Source of the DNA: Mastigocoleus testarum BC008 | Lineage (GTDB): Bacteria > Cyanobacteriota > Cyanobacteriia > Cyanobacteriales > Nostocaceae | DNA length: 64,000 nucleotides | Direction of reading: 5' to 3' | NCBI RefSeq assembly: GCF_001456025.1 | Contig: NZ_LMTZ01000140.1 | Coordinates: 124,001-188,000, forward strand | In this document: positions 8,467 to 17,524 of the stretch, one piece after another | Layout of the letters: the number at the start of each line of letters is the position of its first letter | Position numbering within the stretch: position 1 is the first letter of the stretch | The notes under the pieces: model-generated | Databases searched by the model: none | The model's input: the letters and a program-made list of their open reading frames with translations, nothing else | Told to the model about the DNA's origin: nothing | Position numbers and translations under genes: made by a program

Positions 8467-9585
8467 CTATTGATGTTTGCGAAGTTCAAAGCTAGAAACT
8501 ACTTGCTCAAATACTTTTTCGTAATCTCTATTTGAGTAATTGTGATTTTGGGAATGGCTAATTACGATTACTTTGTTACCATTTTGGTTCGGTAGGACAA
8601 TATTTTGAGCCTCATATAAACCACTGGAATGAAAGATAACAGCTTCTTGACCTGCAATGAATTGCTTTACTTGATTTTGAGTGGTACCAAACTCATCTTT
8701 GTTTTCTTTCAACCATTCGCTGGCATTAAGACGTTTGGGATTTTCTTCGATGGAAATGCTCACATTTGCTGGTAATTCGGAACCCTGAAATTTACCAGAT
8801 TTAATTGCTTGATAATCAATCTTACTCCATACATCTATTCGTTGCTGTACTGTACCAGGTTCAATACTAGGTTTATTCTGACCCTTATTGACTACATAAC
8901 CCTTGGGATATTTAAAGCTAAAGCCCAACTGCTGGCTACTAAATATTTGTGGTGTCTTAACTTTAGAAATTGCTTTGATTAATTTTTCTTGTTTCTTAGT
9001 TTTTTGTTTACCAGTTTCTTGTTTATTGGTTTGTTTTTGAGTCGTACTATTTTCTTCTTGGGGACTGATATTTTCTTGGGGGCTGATATCTAATTCCTCT
9101 TTGGCTGGTTTTATTTTTTCTTTGGGATTTGTCTTTCCTTCTAAAACATGGGGTGCTTTGGTGGGAAAACTATAGTCTGGAGCATCTAGTGCTCGGGTCG
9201 CATTAGATATATTATTTCGATCAATTGAAGGAAAGATAGGAGTTTTCAATCTCGAATCAGAATGATTTTCTGAATTTGGCTTAGCTGTATTTTGTGCGAT
9301 CGCTTCACGACTACTTTTGGGTGTTGAACTTTGAACAACAGTTCTTGGTAAAGGTTTTTCTCCAAATTTAACCTGAGAAGATGTAAGAGTTGAAGGTTTG
9401 CTAGTTACAGAATTGGCAGGTTGTGGAGTGGAATCATTTATAGATGAATTACTGTTTTGACAGGCGGTTATACCTCCTAAAACAGAACAACAAAGTAAGG
9501 CACCAGAGCAAAACCATTTTAGGTTGTCACTGGCTTTCTTCTTCGGTGGTGATATTGCATAATTTTGCCGGTGCTGTGCAGACAT
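8467..9585 (-). CDS. Putative lipoprotein with C-terminal PsbP-like domain
   Basis: This 372-residue protein has a basic N-terminus, a hydrophobic segment (about 22-41) and the lipobox ITAC with Cys42, so it is predicted to be lipid-anchored. A long low-complexity linker rich in Ser, Thr, Asn and Lys (about 43-205; it includes a KKQEKLIK basic patch and repeated ISPQE) leads to a compact domain (about 210-372) opening FSSQQLGFSFKYPKGYVV and ending YEKVFEQVVSSFEL. This pattern resembles PsbP-like proteins of cyanobacteria. The domain call is by eye, and a role in photosystem II is not implied. Confidence 0.55.
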   Translation of the reverse strand: MSAQHRQNYAISPPKKKASDNLKWFCSGALLCCSVLGGITACQNSNSSINDSTPQPANSVTSKPSTLTSSQVKFGEKPLPRTVVQSSTPKSSREAIAQNTAKPNSENHSDSRLKTPIFPSIDRNNISNATRALDAPDYSFPTKAPHVLEGKTNPKEKIKPAKEELDISPQENISPQEENSTTQKQTNKQETGKQKTKKQEKLIKAISKVKTPQIFSSQQLGFSFKYPKGYVVNKGQNKPSIEPGTVQQRIDVWSKIDYQAIKSGKFQGSELPANVSISIEENPKRLNASEWLKENKDEFGTTQNQVKQFIAGQEAVIFHSSGLYEAQNIVLPNQNGNKVIVISHSQNHNYSNRDYEKVFEQVVSSFELRKHQ

Positions 9586-9816
9586 ATGTCGTTACTTTTA
9601 AACTATTTCAAAGCCTACAGTACTGCTTTACAATAGTCCCATAAGCTTTCCCGTATAGTTACATAATTTTATTGAAATTAGAAATTTTTTCCGAAGGGTG
9701 AAAAAGAAGAATAGGATATAGGACTTGTGACGGGAAGAATAAATATCTAGATCAACAGTTAGGGACCAATTACTGATCTTCTGCTCTTCGCATATTATTC
9801 CTGATATCACCAATTC

Positions 9817-11241
9817 CTAATCCCTATCAACTAAAGGGACTATTTGACTCATTTTTTCGAGATTCAATACTTTTTCTAGCTCTACTTCACTCAATAAACC
9901 TTTTTCTAAGACAATTTGCCGCAAGGATTTTCCAGTTGATAGAGATTCCTTTGCAACTTCAGCAGCATTTAGATATCCAATATGAGTATTGAGTGCAGTA
10001 ACTAAAGCTAAACTACCTTCTGCATATTCCAAACAACGCTGAGGCATAGCACTTATATTTTTAATACACCTTTCGGTAAGGCTAGCAATAGTATTACCAA
10101 GAATTTCAATACTGTGGATCAAATTATAAGCGATTAATGGCATCATTACGTTGAGTTCTAGCTGTCCTGCTTGCCCTGCTAAAACGATCGCATTGTCATA
10201 ACCCATGACCTGAAAACATACCATTGAAGTCATCTCTGCCATTACTGGGTTGTATTTTCCGGGCATTATAGATGAACCGGGCTGCACGGGAGGTAATTGG
10301 ATTTCTTTCAGACCAGTTTTTGGTCCGGAATCCATCAAACGTAGATCGTGGGAAATTTTTACTAGGTCTTGGGCTAAATTACGCAAACAGCCAGATACAT
10401 TCACAAAGCAACCCATACTTTGCATTGCTGCCATAGGATGGGAAGCAGGAGTTAAAGGCATGTCAAGAATTTCTGATAAAACTTCTACTACTCGGGCTCG
10501 ATAATGGGGATGGGTGTTTAACCCCGTACCTGTGGCACTACCTCCTAAACCTAGTACCATTAGATCTCCTGAGGCAGTATAAATCCGGTTTTGATGTTCC
10601 GTAATAATTTGCGCCCAAGCACGAAAATTTTCGCCCAAACGCACCGGTACTGCGTCTTGCATGTGGGTTCTACCAGATCTGACTATTTCTTGAAATTCTT
10701 CTGCTTTTGATTCTAAAATCGCGATCGCATTCTCCAAAGCTGGATGTAGAGTTTTTGATAATGCCAGTAAGCTACCTATACGGATTGCGGTGGGAATAAC
10801 ATCATTGGTAGATTGTCCGTAGTTGACGTGGTCATTCGGGTTGAGGCACTTATATTCTCCTTTTGCGAAACCAAGAATTTCTAAACCTCGATTTGCCAGA
10901 ACTTCATTAATATTCATATGATGGGAAGTCCCTGCGCCAGCTTGATATATGTCTACAACAAACTGATCGCGAAATTTACCATTTAGGACCTCATCCGCAG
11001 CTTGGACAATGGCATTGCTAATATTTTGGGGGATACATTTAAGTTCTCCATTGGTAATTGCTGTTGCTTTTTTTATTAATATCCCAGCATCTACATAAGT
11101 GGGTAGGGGCTTTATGCCGCTAATAGCAAAATTTTCTACTGCTCGTAAGGTTTGGATACCATAATAAACGTTACTTGGTATTTGGCGTTCCCCCATAGAA
11201 TCTGTTTCAATGCGGAATTGAGAATTAGTTTGTTCGGTCAT
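9817..11241 (-). CDS. aspA: Aspartate ammonia-lyase
   Basis: It belongs to the aspartase/fumarase superfamily: GERQIPSNVYYGIQTLRAVE at the N-terminus, AGAGTSHHMNINEV, NYGQSTNDVIPTAIR, SGRTHMQDAVPV and the signature GSSIMPGKYNPVMAE. The last element and the start segment fit aspartase (aspartate to fumarate and ammonia) better than class II fumarase, whose loop usually reads GKVNPTQCE. The substitution of V by Y in PGKYNP is a little unusual. The frame can open at a TTG at 11247, but the ATG at 11241 (MTEQTNSQ) is the better start. Length (about 474 residues) is normal. Confidence 0.85.
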   Translation of the reverse strand: MTEQTNSQFRIETDSMGERQIPSNVYYGIQTLRAVENFAISGIKPLPTYVDAGILIKKATAITNGELKCIPQNISNAIVQAADEVLNGKFRDQFVVDIYQAGAGTSHHMNINEVLANRGLEILGFAKGEYKCLNPNDHVNYGQSTNDVIPTAIRIGSLLALSKTLHPALENAIAILESKAEEFQEIVRSGRTHMQDAVPVRLGENFRAWAQIITEHQNRIYTASGDLMVLGLGGSATGTGLNTHPHYRARVVEVLSEILDMPLTPASHPMAAMQSMGCFVNVSGCLRNLAQDLVKISHDLRLMDSGPKTGLKEIQLPPVQPGSSIMPGKYNPVMAEMTSMVCFQVMGYDNAIVLAGQAGQLELNVMMPLIAYNLIHSIEILGNTIASLTERCIKNISAMPQRCLEYAEGSLALVTALNTHIGYLNAAEVAKESLSTGKSLRQIVLEKGLLSEVELEKVLNLEKMSQIVPLVDRD

Positions 11242-11260
11242 CAGCAATTACAAATATGAA

Positions 11261-11286
11261 CGGTGGCTATTTACGGTGGCTATTTA
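11261..11286. repeat. 13-bp tandem duplication
   Basis: Two exact copies of CGGTGGCTATTTA lie side by side just upstream of aspA. Confidence 0.9.
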
Positions 11287-11479
11287 TTGTTACTTATTAG
11301 TTAGGAAAACTATTATTAACTATTAAAAATCGTCAATAAATTTATAAATCTGAAAGGGCAAGAAAATTATAATTTATTTTTTACAGCAACAGCATAAAAT
11401 AAACTTACCCTTTTATATAAAATTGAGCCTAAAGATGATGTGGTGCGATGGGCAAGTAATTAGCGAATCCGATCCATAG

Positions 11480-11688
11480 GTAGCGGCTCCGGATCCGTAG
11501 GTAGCAGCTCCGTAGGTAGCGCAGCTATAGGTAGCGCAGACGCAGCCAAAGGCTAAGCGCGTGTTCGTAGGACATAATAGACCGTGCCTAGGCTTAACGT
11601 CACAAACACGGCTCTGGTGACCAAAAGCTTATAAATCATAGCTTTTGGGATTTACCAATGTCCCAACTTTATTACGTAGTGCTATATT
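11480..11688. repeat. Dispersed repeat element, copy 3, with expanded internal units
   Basis: This copy matches the element at 5129-5289 over a 41-bp block (11547-11587 against 5167-5207, one difference) and in its end GTAGTGCTATATT. Its left part holds four or five near-copies of a CCGTAGGTAGC unit, where the 5.1-kb copy has one. The right part contains GACCAAAAGCTTATAAATCA and AATGTCCCAAC, shared in order with the other copies. Confidence 0.6.
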
Positions 11689-11752
11689 GCACAGTGCTAC
11701 AATTCACCGACTTAGCAAATATATTTGATAAATATAGACCTTTCTAAATAGT

Positions 11753-11790
11753 TGTTTCTTCTTGCCCAAAATGTTTCTTCTTGCCCAAAA
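11753..11790. repeat. 19-bp tandem duplication upstream of pgsA
   Basis: Two exact adjacent copies of TGTTTCTTCTTGCCCAAAA end about 21 bp before the GTG start of the pgsA-type gene, so the duplication may sit in its leader or promoter. Confidence 0.9.
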
Positions 11791-11811
11791 TATTAAATAG
11801 GAACAAAGCGA

Positions 11812-12345
11812 GTGACACTTCCCAATTGGATTACTTTTTCACGTTTACTTGGAATACCCTTCATACTTTATGGCTTACAAAATCCAACGCCACAATCGAG
11901 ATGGATCTGTTTGATAATTTTTTTGATCGCGGCTGGAACTGACTGGTTAGACGGTTATTTAGCCAGGAAACTCAACCAAGTTAGCGATTTGGGTAAGTTT
12001 CTTGACCCTTTGGTAGATAAATTATTAGTGCTAGCTCCATTATTAGCCTTAATTGAACTGGGTCAGATACCAGCGTGGGGCGTATTTTTAATTTTGGCTA
12101 GGGAGCTAGCAATTGCTGGTTGGCGCGCAAATAAAACTACTATTACCGGTGCTAATATTTGGGGAAAATTAAAAACAGTTAGTCAAATAATTGCGATCGC
12201 ACTTTTAATCGCACCTCTGTCTCAAGTTTGGCAGTTACCTTCTTTGGTTGTTTTCTGGATTTCCGTAGGTTTTACTTTGATTTCCGGAGCAATTTACCTT
12301 TTACCAAAACAATCAAACCTTGCAAAAGAGGACAGTTCTGACTAA
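11812..12345 (+). CDS. pgsA: CDP-diacylglycerol-glycerol-3-phosphate 3-phosphatidyltransferase
   Basis: This 177-residue membrane protein carries the CDP-alcohol phosphatidyltransferase signature in DWLDGYLARKLNQVSDLGKF followed by LDPLVDKL, that is the DGxxAR...G...D...D pattern. PgsA makes phosphatidylglycerophosphate, the precursor of phosphatidylglycerol, an essential thylakoid lipid in cyanobacteria. About five membrane segments are visible. It starts with GTG at 11812, preceded by AGGAACAAAGCGA. It lies tail to tail with the Wzc-type gene. Other CDP-alcohol transferases cannot be ruled out, but size and start (MTLPNWITFSRLLGIPFI) fit PgsA well. Confidence 0.88.
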   Translation: MTLPNWITFSRLLGIPFILYGLQNPTPQSRWICLIIFLIAAGTDWLDGYLARKLNQVSDLGKFLDPLVDKLLVLAPLLALIELGQIPAWGVFLILARELAIAGWRANKTTITGANIWGKLKTVSQIIAIALLIAPLSQVWQLPSLVVFWISVGFTLISGAIYLLPKQSNLAKEDSSD

Positions 12346-12402
12346 CTGAATAAATTGTTATGTTGTGCGATACTTTTGACTTAGCTTCTGGAAGCGCAGT
12401 AT

Positions 12403-14607
12403 TTAATGTTTGCTAACTTGAAAAACTTCTACTTTTTCCTTAGACTTACTTGGTTCTCCATAATAACCCTTGTTGTAATAGTAGTAAGCAGATCCATTTT
12501 TAGGGGTAACACCATTAACCACCATTCCCAAAACTTGTTGACCTGATTGCTTTAATCTGTTTCTGACAACTTTAACAGTATCAGAGTCAACAGCTTCTGG
12601 ACGTACTACCAATAATATTCCATCTGCTAGCTTACTGAGCATTAGTCCATCAGCAACTGCTGTTAGGGGTGGAGTGTCAAGAATGACAAAGTCATATTTT
12701 CCTTTTGCTTCTTCAATTAAAGAAGACATTCGCTGGGATTCCAATAATTTTAATGGGTTGGGAGGAATTTTCCCTACCAGTAACACATCCAATGCAGGTA
12801 AAGCTTTTTGAAGAGTATCTTGTAATTTTGATTGACCGACAAGGACGTTACTTAAACCGATTAAGTTCGGTCGTCTCCAAATTCTATGCTGACGAGGACG
12901 ACGCATATCTGCATCTACTAATAATACTTTACGTCCTAGCTGAGATAAGGTTACTGCCAAATTTGCAGAAACAAAGGATTTACCTTCGTTTGGATTAGAA
13001 CTGCTTACGACAATTACTTTGAGAGTTTTGTCAGAAACTGTAAATGCTAGATTTGTCTGGAGAATTTCAAAGGCTGAAGTGACTGATGAGTAGGGGTTGT
13101 CTAATACGGGTAATTCAATTTCTTGATTATCAGTACTTCCCTTGGTAGTTTTAGGAGTTTTTGGAATTGTTCCTAGTAAAGGATAATCCAGTAACTGTTT
13201 AATTTTATCTACTGTCTTGAGGGATTTATCCGTTCTTTCCAGTAGTAGAGCTGTTCCGACGCCTAGAAGAATTCCTCCGATTCCTCCCAATAAAAGGTTA
13301 CGCGTAATATTTGGAGATATAGGATGTTCTGGAACTAAAGCTTCGGAAATAATAGTCGCATTACCTACACTCCGATTTTCTACTACCTGTACTTCTTGCA
13401 GTTTCTTTAGTAGTTCCGTATAGGTTAGCTGTGCGACCTCCAACTTTCGTTGCAACTGTCGCTGTGTTTGCTCCAATTTTGGTAGACTACGCAAACGTCC
13501 TTGTTGGGTAATAAAGTTTTTTCTTAATATCCCAACCCGATTAGCTGCTGCTAAACGTTCTACCTCCGATTTAACTAATTCAGCAGTTAAATTCTGTTTA
13601 ATTTCACCAATTTGCAAATTTCTTTCGGATATGGAGTTCCCATTATCTATAAGTTGACCGACTCGTTTTCCTAGTTGATTTCTTAGAGCTTGCTCTTTTC
13701 CTAACAAACTTATAACCATTGGATGTTCGCTAGTAAACTGAGTTTGTGCAACAGCTAGCTCATCCTGCACTTTCTGATATTGTGTCAGTGCTTCTTGTAC
13801 TATTGGGGACTGATTCAGTGTTGAGATTGCAACAGCCTCTTGAGTTTCTAATTGCAATTGCTTTTGCAGACCCTCAGAGCGAGTCGTAACTTCTCCTAGA
13901 TATGCTTGGGCTTTGACAATTTCTTCTGATAAATCCTTGAGAGCCTCAACTCCTGTTTGTGCTTCTTGTTCGAGAGCTACTATTCCATTTTTCTCTTTGA
14001 ACTCACGCAATTCTGCTTCTGCTCGGATTAATCTTTGTTCTACTTCAGGTAGTTGTTTATTTAAGAACTCGCGCGCTGACCTTGCTTCTGCTGTATTTGT
14101 ACTAATATTATTTTCCTGATAGTCTTTCATTAAAGAATTAACAATCGCTGCAGCTTTTTGTGGATCGTTACTCTCATAAGAAAGATTCAAAATATCTGTA
14201 TCACCTACGGCATTAACCCTAAGTTTTGATATCAATACACTAGGCTTTAAGAGTTTGCCTTTACTATCTCTTAAATTGAGCTTGCTAATAGTCTTTTGAA
14301 TTATGGGACGCGAACGAATAATCTGTGCTTCTGTCGCCAAAGGATTACCTTTTCCAGTGATTGCTGCAACTTCTCCCATTTGACTATTTAAAGCTGTTAA
14401 TGCAGAAACGCGGTCGCTGTTAAATCGCAGTTTACCTTCTGCACTATAAATCGGTTCTTGTTTAAGTGTATTAAAAGCTGCCATCCCAAACACAGAACTA
14501 CTCACGATTAATGCAGGTAGCCAACGCCTTTTTAGAGTTAGCCAATATTGCTGCAGATCGATAAAATCGTCATCTTCTTGGTTAAAATCAAAAGAATTAT
14601 GTGTCAT
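12403..14607 (-). CDS. wzc: Wzc-type polysaccharide co-polymerase and tyrosine autokinase
   Basis: This 734-residue protein fuses a Wzz/GumC-type chain-length domain to a BY-kinase. A cytoplasmic start leads to a first membrane segment (about 32-50), a long periplasmic coiled coil (about 60-435) and a second membrane segment after SPNITRNLLLGG (about 440-465). The kinase follows, with Walker A SSNPNEGKS (about 536-544), Walker A' VLLVDADMRRP (about 561-571) and Walker B FVILDTPP (about 640-647). A Tyr-rich tail (YYYYNKGYY, about 708-716) is the expected autophosphorylation cluster. Such proteins control polymerisation and export of EPS made by the Wzy route. It faces away from the EPS operon across a 1.5-kb regulatory gap. 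Confidence 0.92.
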   Translation of the reverse strand: MTHNSFDFNQEDDDFIDLQQYWLTLKRRWLPALIVSSSVFGMAAFNTLKQEPIYSAEGKLRFNSDRVSALTALNSQMGEVAAITGKGNPLATEAQIIRSRPIIQKTISKLNLRDSKGKLLKPSVLISKLRVNAVGDTDILNLSYESNDPQKAAAIVNSLMKDYQENNISTNTAEARSAREFLNKQLPEVEQRLIRAEAELREFKEKNGIVALEQEAQTGVEALKDLSEEIVKAQAYLGEVTTRSEGLQKQLQLETQEAVAISTLNQSPIVQEALTQYQKVQDELAVAQTQFTSEHPMVISLLGKEQALRNQLGKRVGQLIDNGNSISERNLQIGEIKQNLTAELVKSEVERLAAANRVGILRKNFITQQGRLRSLPKLEQTQRQLQRKLEVAQLTYTELLKKLQEVQVVENRSVGNATIISEALVPEHPISPNITRNLLLGGIGGILLGVGTALLLERTDKSLKTVDKIKQLLDYPLLGTIPKTPKTTKGSTDNQEIELPVLDNPYSSVTSAFEILQTNLAFTVSDKTLKVIVVSSSNPNEGKSFVSANLAVTLSQLGRKVLLVDADMRRPRQHRIWRRPNLIGLSNVLVGQSKLQDTLQKALPALDVLLVGKIPPNPLKLLESQRMSSLIEEAKGKYDFVILDTPPLTAVADGLMLSKLADGILLVVRPEAVDSDTVKVVRNRLKQSGQQVLGMVVNGVTPKNGSAYYYYNKGYYGEPSKSKEKVEVFQVSKH

Positions 14608-15188
14608 AAATTTTTATAATGATAATTCTAGTAAGCCTTAAAGCGGATTTACTCTAGTATCGGAGTAGTTCTAATTTATATGTATTGTAGTGTGGCAAAC
14701 AATTAATAACTTGAGTGTATCTATAAAGGAAGGATCTATTTAAATTAGTTTCTCACATATATCTCATAAATGATTTAACGTTATATTTACTCGATCAAGT
14801 AGATTAGATTATATAAATATTAGAACTTGGATTACATCAAAATAATTATGTATAGCATGATTCCTAGGCAATCTTAAAAGCAAAAGTATCATTTTTTTTT
14901 GTGCATGATTGTAATCTAATTCTCATATAGATAAATATAATGCCTTCCTTTCCCCGTATAACTTAAATTATCAATACGATAAATAGCCATTTCACTTTGC
15001 AATACTAGAAGACAGTCAAGAATAATATTACTGTGTTTAAAATAAATTTATATAAGTTTTTATCATACTTGTATCTAAATCTAGCTGAAGTTAGAGTAAA
15101 AATAGATATATAAGCTATTCAGGAGTAATTGTACTCACGATCTATATAGATTTTGAAACTTCAAACAAACCCTTATATTGTATCAGGA

Positions 15189-15363
15189 CTTACGCAACAT
15201 AAGCATAGCGTGTCCGTAGGACATAGATTTGTCATTGCGACAAAACGTAGTTTAGGTAAGTAATTCCAGCATATCTAGAGATTACGTCGCTAACGCTAGC
15301 CCGCAGCGTAGCTATTAGCAAAGCGTGACGTTAGTCATACGTAATAATGTTAATTTTGCGTAA
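15189..15363. mobile_element. MITE-like element with TTACGCAA/TTGCGTAA ends
   Basis: CTTACGCAAC (15189-15198) and TTGCGTAA (15356-15363) form inverted ends around 175 bp without coding capacity. The interior holds GC-rich palindromes, including TGTCCGTAGGACA, which also occurs inside the dispersed element at 5.1 kb. A shorter element with the same ends lies at 18911-19026. No transposase is visible in the window. Confidence 0.5.
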
Positions 15364-15499
15364 TCTCTATGTATAACTTATAGTTTTTATAACTTAAAGG
15401 TAGAATGAACAATCTAGATTACTGAATGGGGATTAAACTTTAAAACAATAATCCTAAAAAGCTATGTAGAAATGTATTAGTTGCTGAAATGCTTACTTA

Positions 15500-15535
15500 T
15501 TCGAATTATTGGAGATTTTCGAATTATTGGAGATT
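15500..15535. repeat. 18-bp tandem duplication
   Basis: Two exact adjacent copies of TTCGAATTATTGGAGATT. Confidence 0.92.
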
Positions 15536-15713
15536 TAATGTAAAGAGTATATAAATAAAAAAATAAAAATGTAATTTAGAACTCTTGTTTAAAGAATTTT
15601 TGTCGATTATTAATTAAATTGTCTAAATTAAAACATTGTAAACAGAATCTGCATTTGTATTATGATGTTTTTATGCTCAAGCTATATTCACATCTTACAG
15701 TGCAGGATGATAG

Positions 15714-15770
15714 AGGAATTTAAAGGTTTAAACCTTTGTTCCCAAAAGGATGTTAATTTCATAAATTCCT
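15714..15770. promoter_or_regulatory. Compound hairpin upstream of the EPS genes
   Basis: An outer pair AGGAATTTA (15714-15722) and TAAATTCCT (15762-15770) encloses a perfect 16-bp palindrome AAAGGTTTAAACCTTT (15722-15737). It lies about 330 bp upstream of the first glycosyltransferase and could be a leader structure or a protein-binding site. Function is inferred from position only. Confidence 0.35.
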
Positions 15771-15976
15771 TTGACGGAGAAAACATGACAGCTGTGTGTT
15801 GAGTCACAGATATGATGATAAGCTTATTCTATTTTACTATTAGAAAATAAATATTTTTTGGGTTATTACTACCAATCTAGGAACTCAATATAGGTGTATT
15901 TTTTTTAAGTTGATATCTCTTTCATCGTGCGTCATAGTAGTTTATTCGAACGCTAGAACCACCGAAAAAATATCTC

Positions 15977-15984
15977 CGGGCCCG
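15977..15984. promoter_or_regulatory. CGGGCCCG palindrome, possible operator
   Basis: The site reads CGGGCCCGATTAATA and is followed 119 bp later by the first glycosyltransferase start. A closely similar site lies at 17465-17478, before the next gene. Such a GC-only octamer is unexpected twice within 1.5 kb of AT-rich DNA. Confidence 0.35.
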
Positions 15985-16102
15985 ATTAATAATTTTCTTT
16001 GAAATTATCCACTATCTACCACATTCATATTTATATCACTCGTACTGTTGTATAATTCCTTTTGTTTCTATTGATACAATACTTCATGAGTATATATGAC
16101 TG

Positions 16103-17407
16103 ATGAAAATTTCTAAACCGGCACAAAATAGATTTTCGATAGACTTACCTCTTCCAAAAAAAAGCAATCCCTCCAGTGAAATGAAAGCGTCGGTGAAGTT
16201 ATCAGTCATCACGCAATTTTTTCCACCTGATTATGCTGCAACAGGACAGTTAATAGAAGAGCTTACAAAATCTTTAGGCTTTGAAGGGGTTGATGTTGAG
16301 GTTTTTACAGGTCAACCAGGATATGCTTTTGGAGATTCTCATGCTCCAGCACGCGAAGAAGTTGGTAGAGTCCGAATCCAACGTACTCGGGCTACTAATG
16401 TTTGGCACCAAAGAATTCGTGGTAAAACCCTTGGTGGAGTCTTGTTTACTATACGGGCAATGCTTCATCTGTTAAGACATGGATCTTGTTACAATATTTT
16501 GCTATTGACAACTGCTCCTCCATTTTTACCAATTGTGGGGTATTTAATTCATATTTTCTACCGGATTCCTTACGTTTGCATTTTGTACGATCTCTATCCA
16601 GACATTGCGATCGCTTTGAATGTAGTTCAAAAGAATCATTGGTTAGCAAAAGTTTGGCAAAGTCTCAATAAAAGGATTTGGCGCAAAGCATCTGGAATAG
16701 TTGTTCTTAGCCCAGCAATGAAGCAGAGAGTCACAGGAATCTGTCCAGAGGTAAGCGAAAAAATTTCTGTTATTCACAGTTGGGGAAACCCGGAAATTGT
16801 AAAGCCCATACCTAAAAAAGATAATTGGTTCGCGAAAAAATATGACCTCAACAATAAATTTACAGTCCTCTATTCTGGTAATATGGGTCGATGTCATGAT
16901 GTAGATACAATTCTAGAAACTGCAAAATTACTTAAAGATGAGCCTATCCAGTTTTTATGTATTGGTGCTGGAGCAAAACACAAGCAATTAATCAAGGAAA
17001 TAGAGCAATTAAAGCTTAATAACTTCTTGTTTTTACCATATCAAGATAAGCAAGTACTTCCTTATTCTTTGACTGCTTGTGATTTATCTTTGGTGAGTGT
17101 GGATAAAGGTTTTGAAAGTCTCGTTGCACCTAGCAAGCTATACCCAGCTCTAGCAACTGGACGTCCAGTGGCTGTAGTTTGTCCACAAACTTCATATTTG
17201 AAACAATTAATTGCAGATGGAAGATGTGGTAGTACATTTGAAAATGGAGATAGTGAAGGATTAGCTAAATTTATTCAAAATCTCCAGCAAAACCGCAATT
17301 TAGCCAAGAAAATGGGAATTAGAGCGCGTGAGTATATGGAGTCTCATTTTAGCTCTAAGGTAATAACAAAGCAGTATCTAGAAGTTTTGTACCAAGCGAA
17401 AAAATGA
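16103..17407 (+). CDS. Glycosyltransferase family 4, WcaI/WbuB-like
   Basis: This 434-residue GT-B enzyme has an N-terminal Rossmann half (LSVITQFFPPDYAATGQLIE, VDVEVFTGQPGY) and a C-terminal nucleotide-sugar half (FTVLYSGNMGRCHDVDTILE, LVAPSKLYPALATGRPVAVV). The N-terminal half resembles colanic-acid and O-antigen transferases of the WcaI/WbuB type. The first 26 residues precede the conserved domain and may be superfluous; ATG 16181 is an alternative start. Donor and acceptor sugars cannot be read from the sequence. It leads the rightward EPS gene series. Confidence 0.85.
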   Translation: MKISKPAQNRFSIDLPLPKKSNPSSEMKASVKLSVITQFFPPDYAATGQLIEELTKSLGFEGVDVEVFTGQPGYAFGDSHAPAREEVGRVRIQRTRATNVWHQRIRGKTLGGVLFTIRAMLHLLRHGSCYNILLLTTAPPFLPIVGYLIHIFYRIPYVCILYDLYPDIAIALNVVQKNHWLAKVWQSLNKRIWRKASGIVVLSPAMKQRVTGICPEVSEKISVIHSWGNPEIVKPIPKKDNWFAKKYDLNNKFTVLYSGNMGRCHDVDTILETAKLLKDEPIQFLCIGAGAKHKQLIKEIEQLKLNNFLFLPYQDKQVLPYSLTACDLSLVSVDKGFESLVAPSKLYPALATGRPVAVVCPQTSYLKQLIADGRCGSTFENGDSEGLAKFIQNLQQNRNLAKKMGIRAREYMESHFSSKVITKQYLEVLYQAKK

Positions 17408-17464
17408 GTCCGCTCTTAAATAATCATCAAGACGGATATTTTCTCTTTACATAAAAATAGGCTC

Positions 17465-17478
17465 TGTCGGGCCCGACA
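17465..17478. promoter_or_regulatory. TGTCGGGCCCGACA palindrome, possible operator
   Basis: This perfect 14-bp inverted repeat lies 46 bp before the WecA-type gene. Its core and right flank (CGGGCCCGACAAATA) match the site at 15977 (CGGGCCCGATTAATA) except at two positions. Confidence 0.4.
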
Positions 17479-17491
17479 AATATTTGGTGAT

Positions 17492-17500
17492 AAAGGAGGT
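17492..17500 (+). promoter_or_regulatory. Full-strength Shine-Dalgarno set unusually far from the start
   Basis: AAAGGAGGT is a near-perfect match to the 16S anti-SD but lies 24 bases before the only sensible ATG (17525). AGGTT and AACCT (17497-17509) could form a small hairpin that covers part of it and shortens the gap. A nearer weak AGGA is also present. Confidence 0.4.
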
Positions 17501-17524
17501 TAAAAACCTAGAGGGTGTAGGAAA

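Larger units (their letters stand above)
11248..11811. other. Intergenic region with repeats
   Basis: This lies between the divergently read aspA and pgsA-type genes. It contains a two-copy CGGTGGCTATTTA duplication (11261-11286), a GC-rich dispersed element (about 11480-11688) and a 19-bp tandem duplication (11753-11790). No gene is seen. Confidence 0.6.
14608..16102. other. 1.5-kb divergent intergenic region before the EPS genes
   Basis: No gene was found. The region contains a MITE-like element (15189-15363), an 18-bp tandem duplication (15500-15535), a paired hairpin (15714-15770) and a CGGGCCCG palindrome (15977-15984) about 120 bp before the first glycosyltransferase. It must hold the promoters of both wzc and the rightward EPS genes. 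I cannot place them with confidence. Confidence 0.6.

Noticed and set aside
9628..9813. 61-codon minus-strand frame before the PsbP-like lipoprotein gene
   Set aside because: Short, AT-driven composition with no recognisable domain; it lies in the spacer after aspA.
12705..14119. Several short plus-strand frames inside wzc
   Set aside because: All lie opposite a clear 734-codon gene with complete domains.
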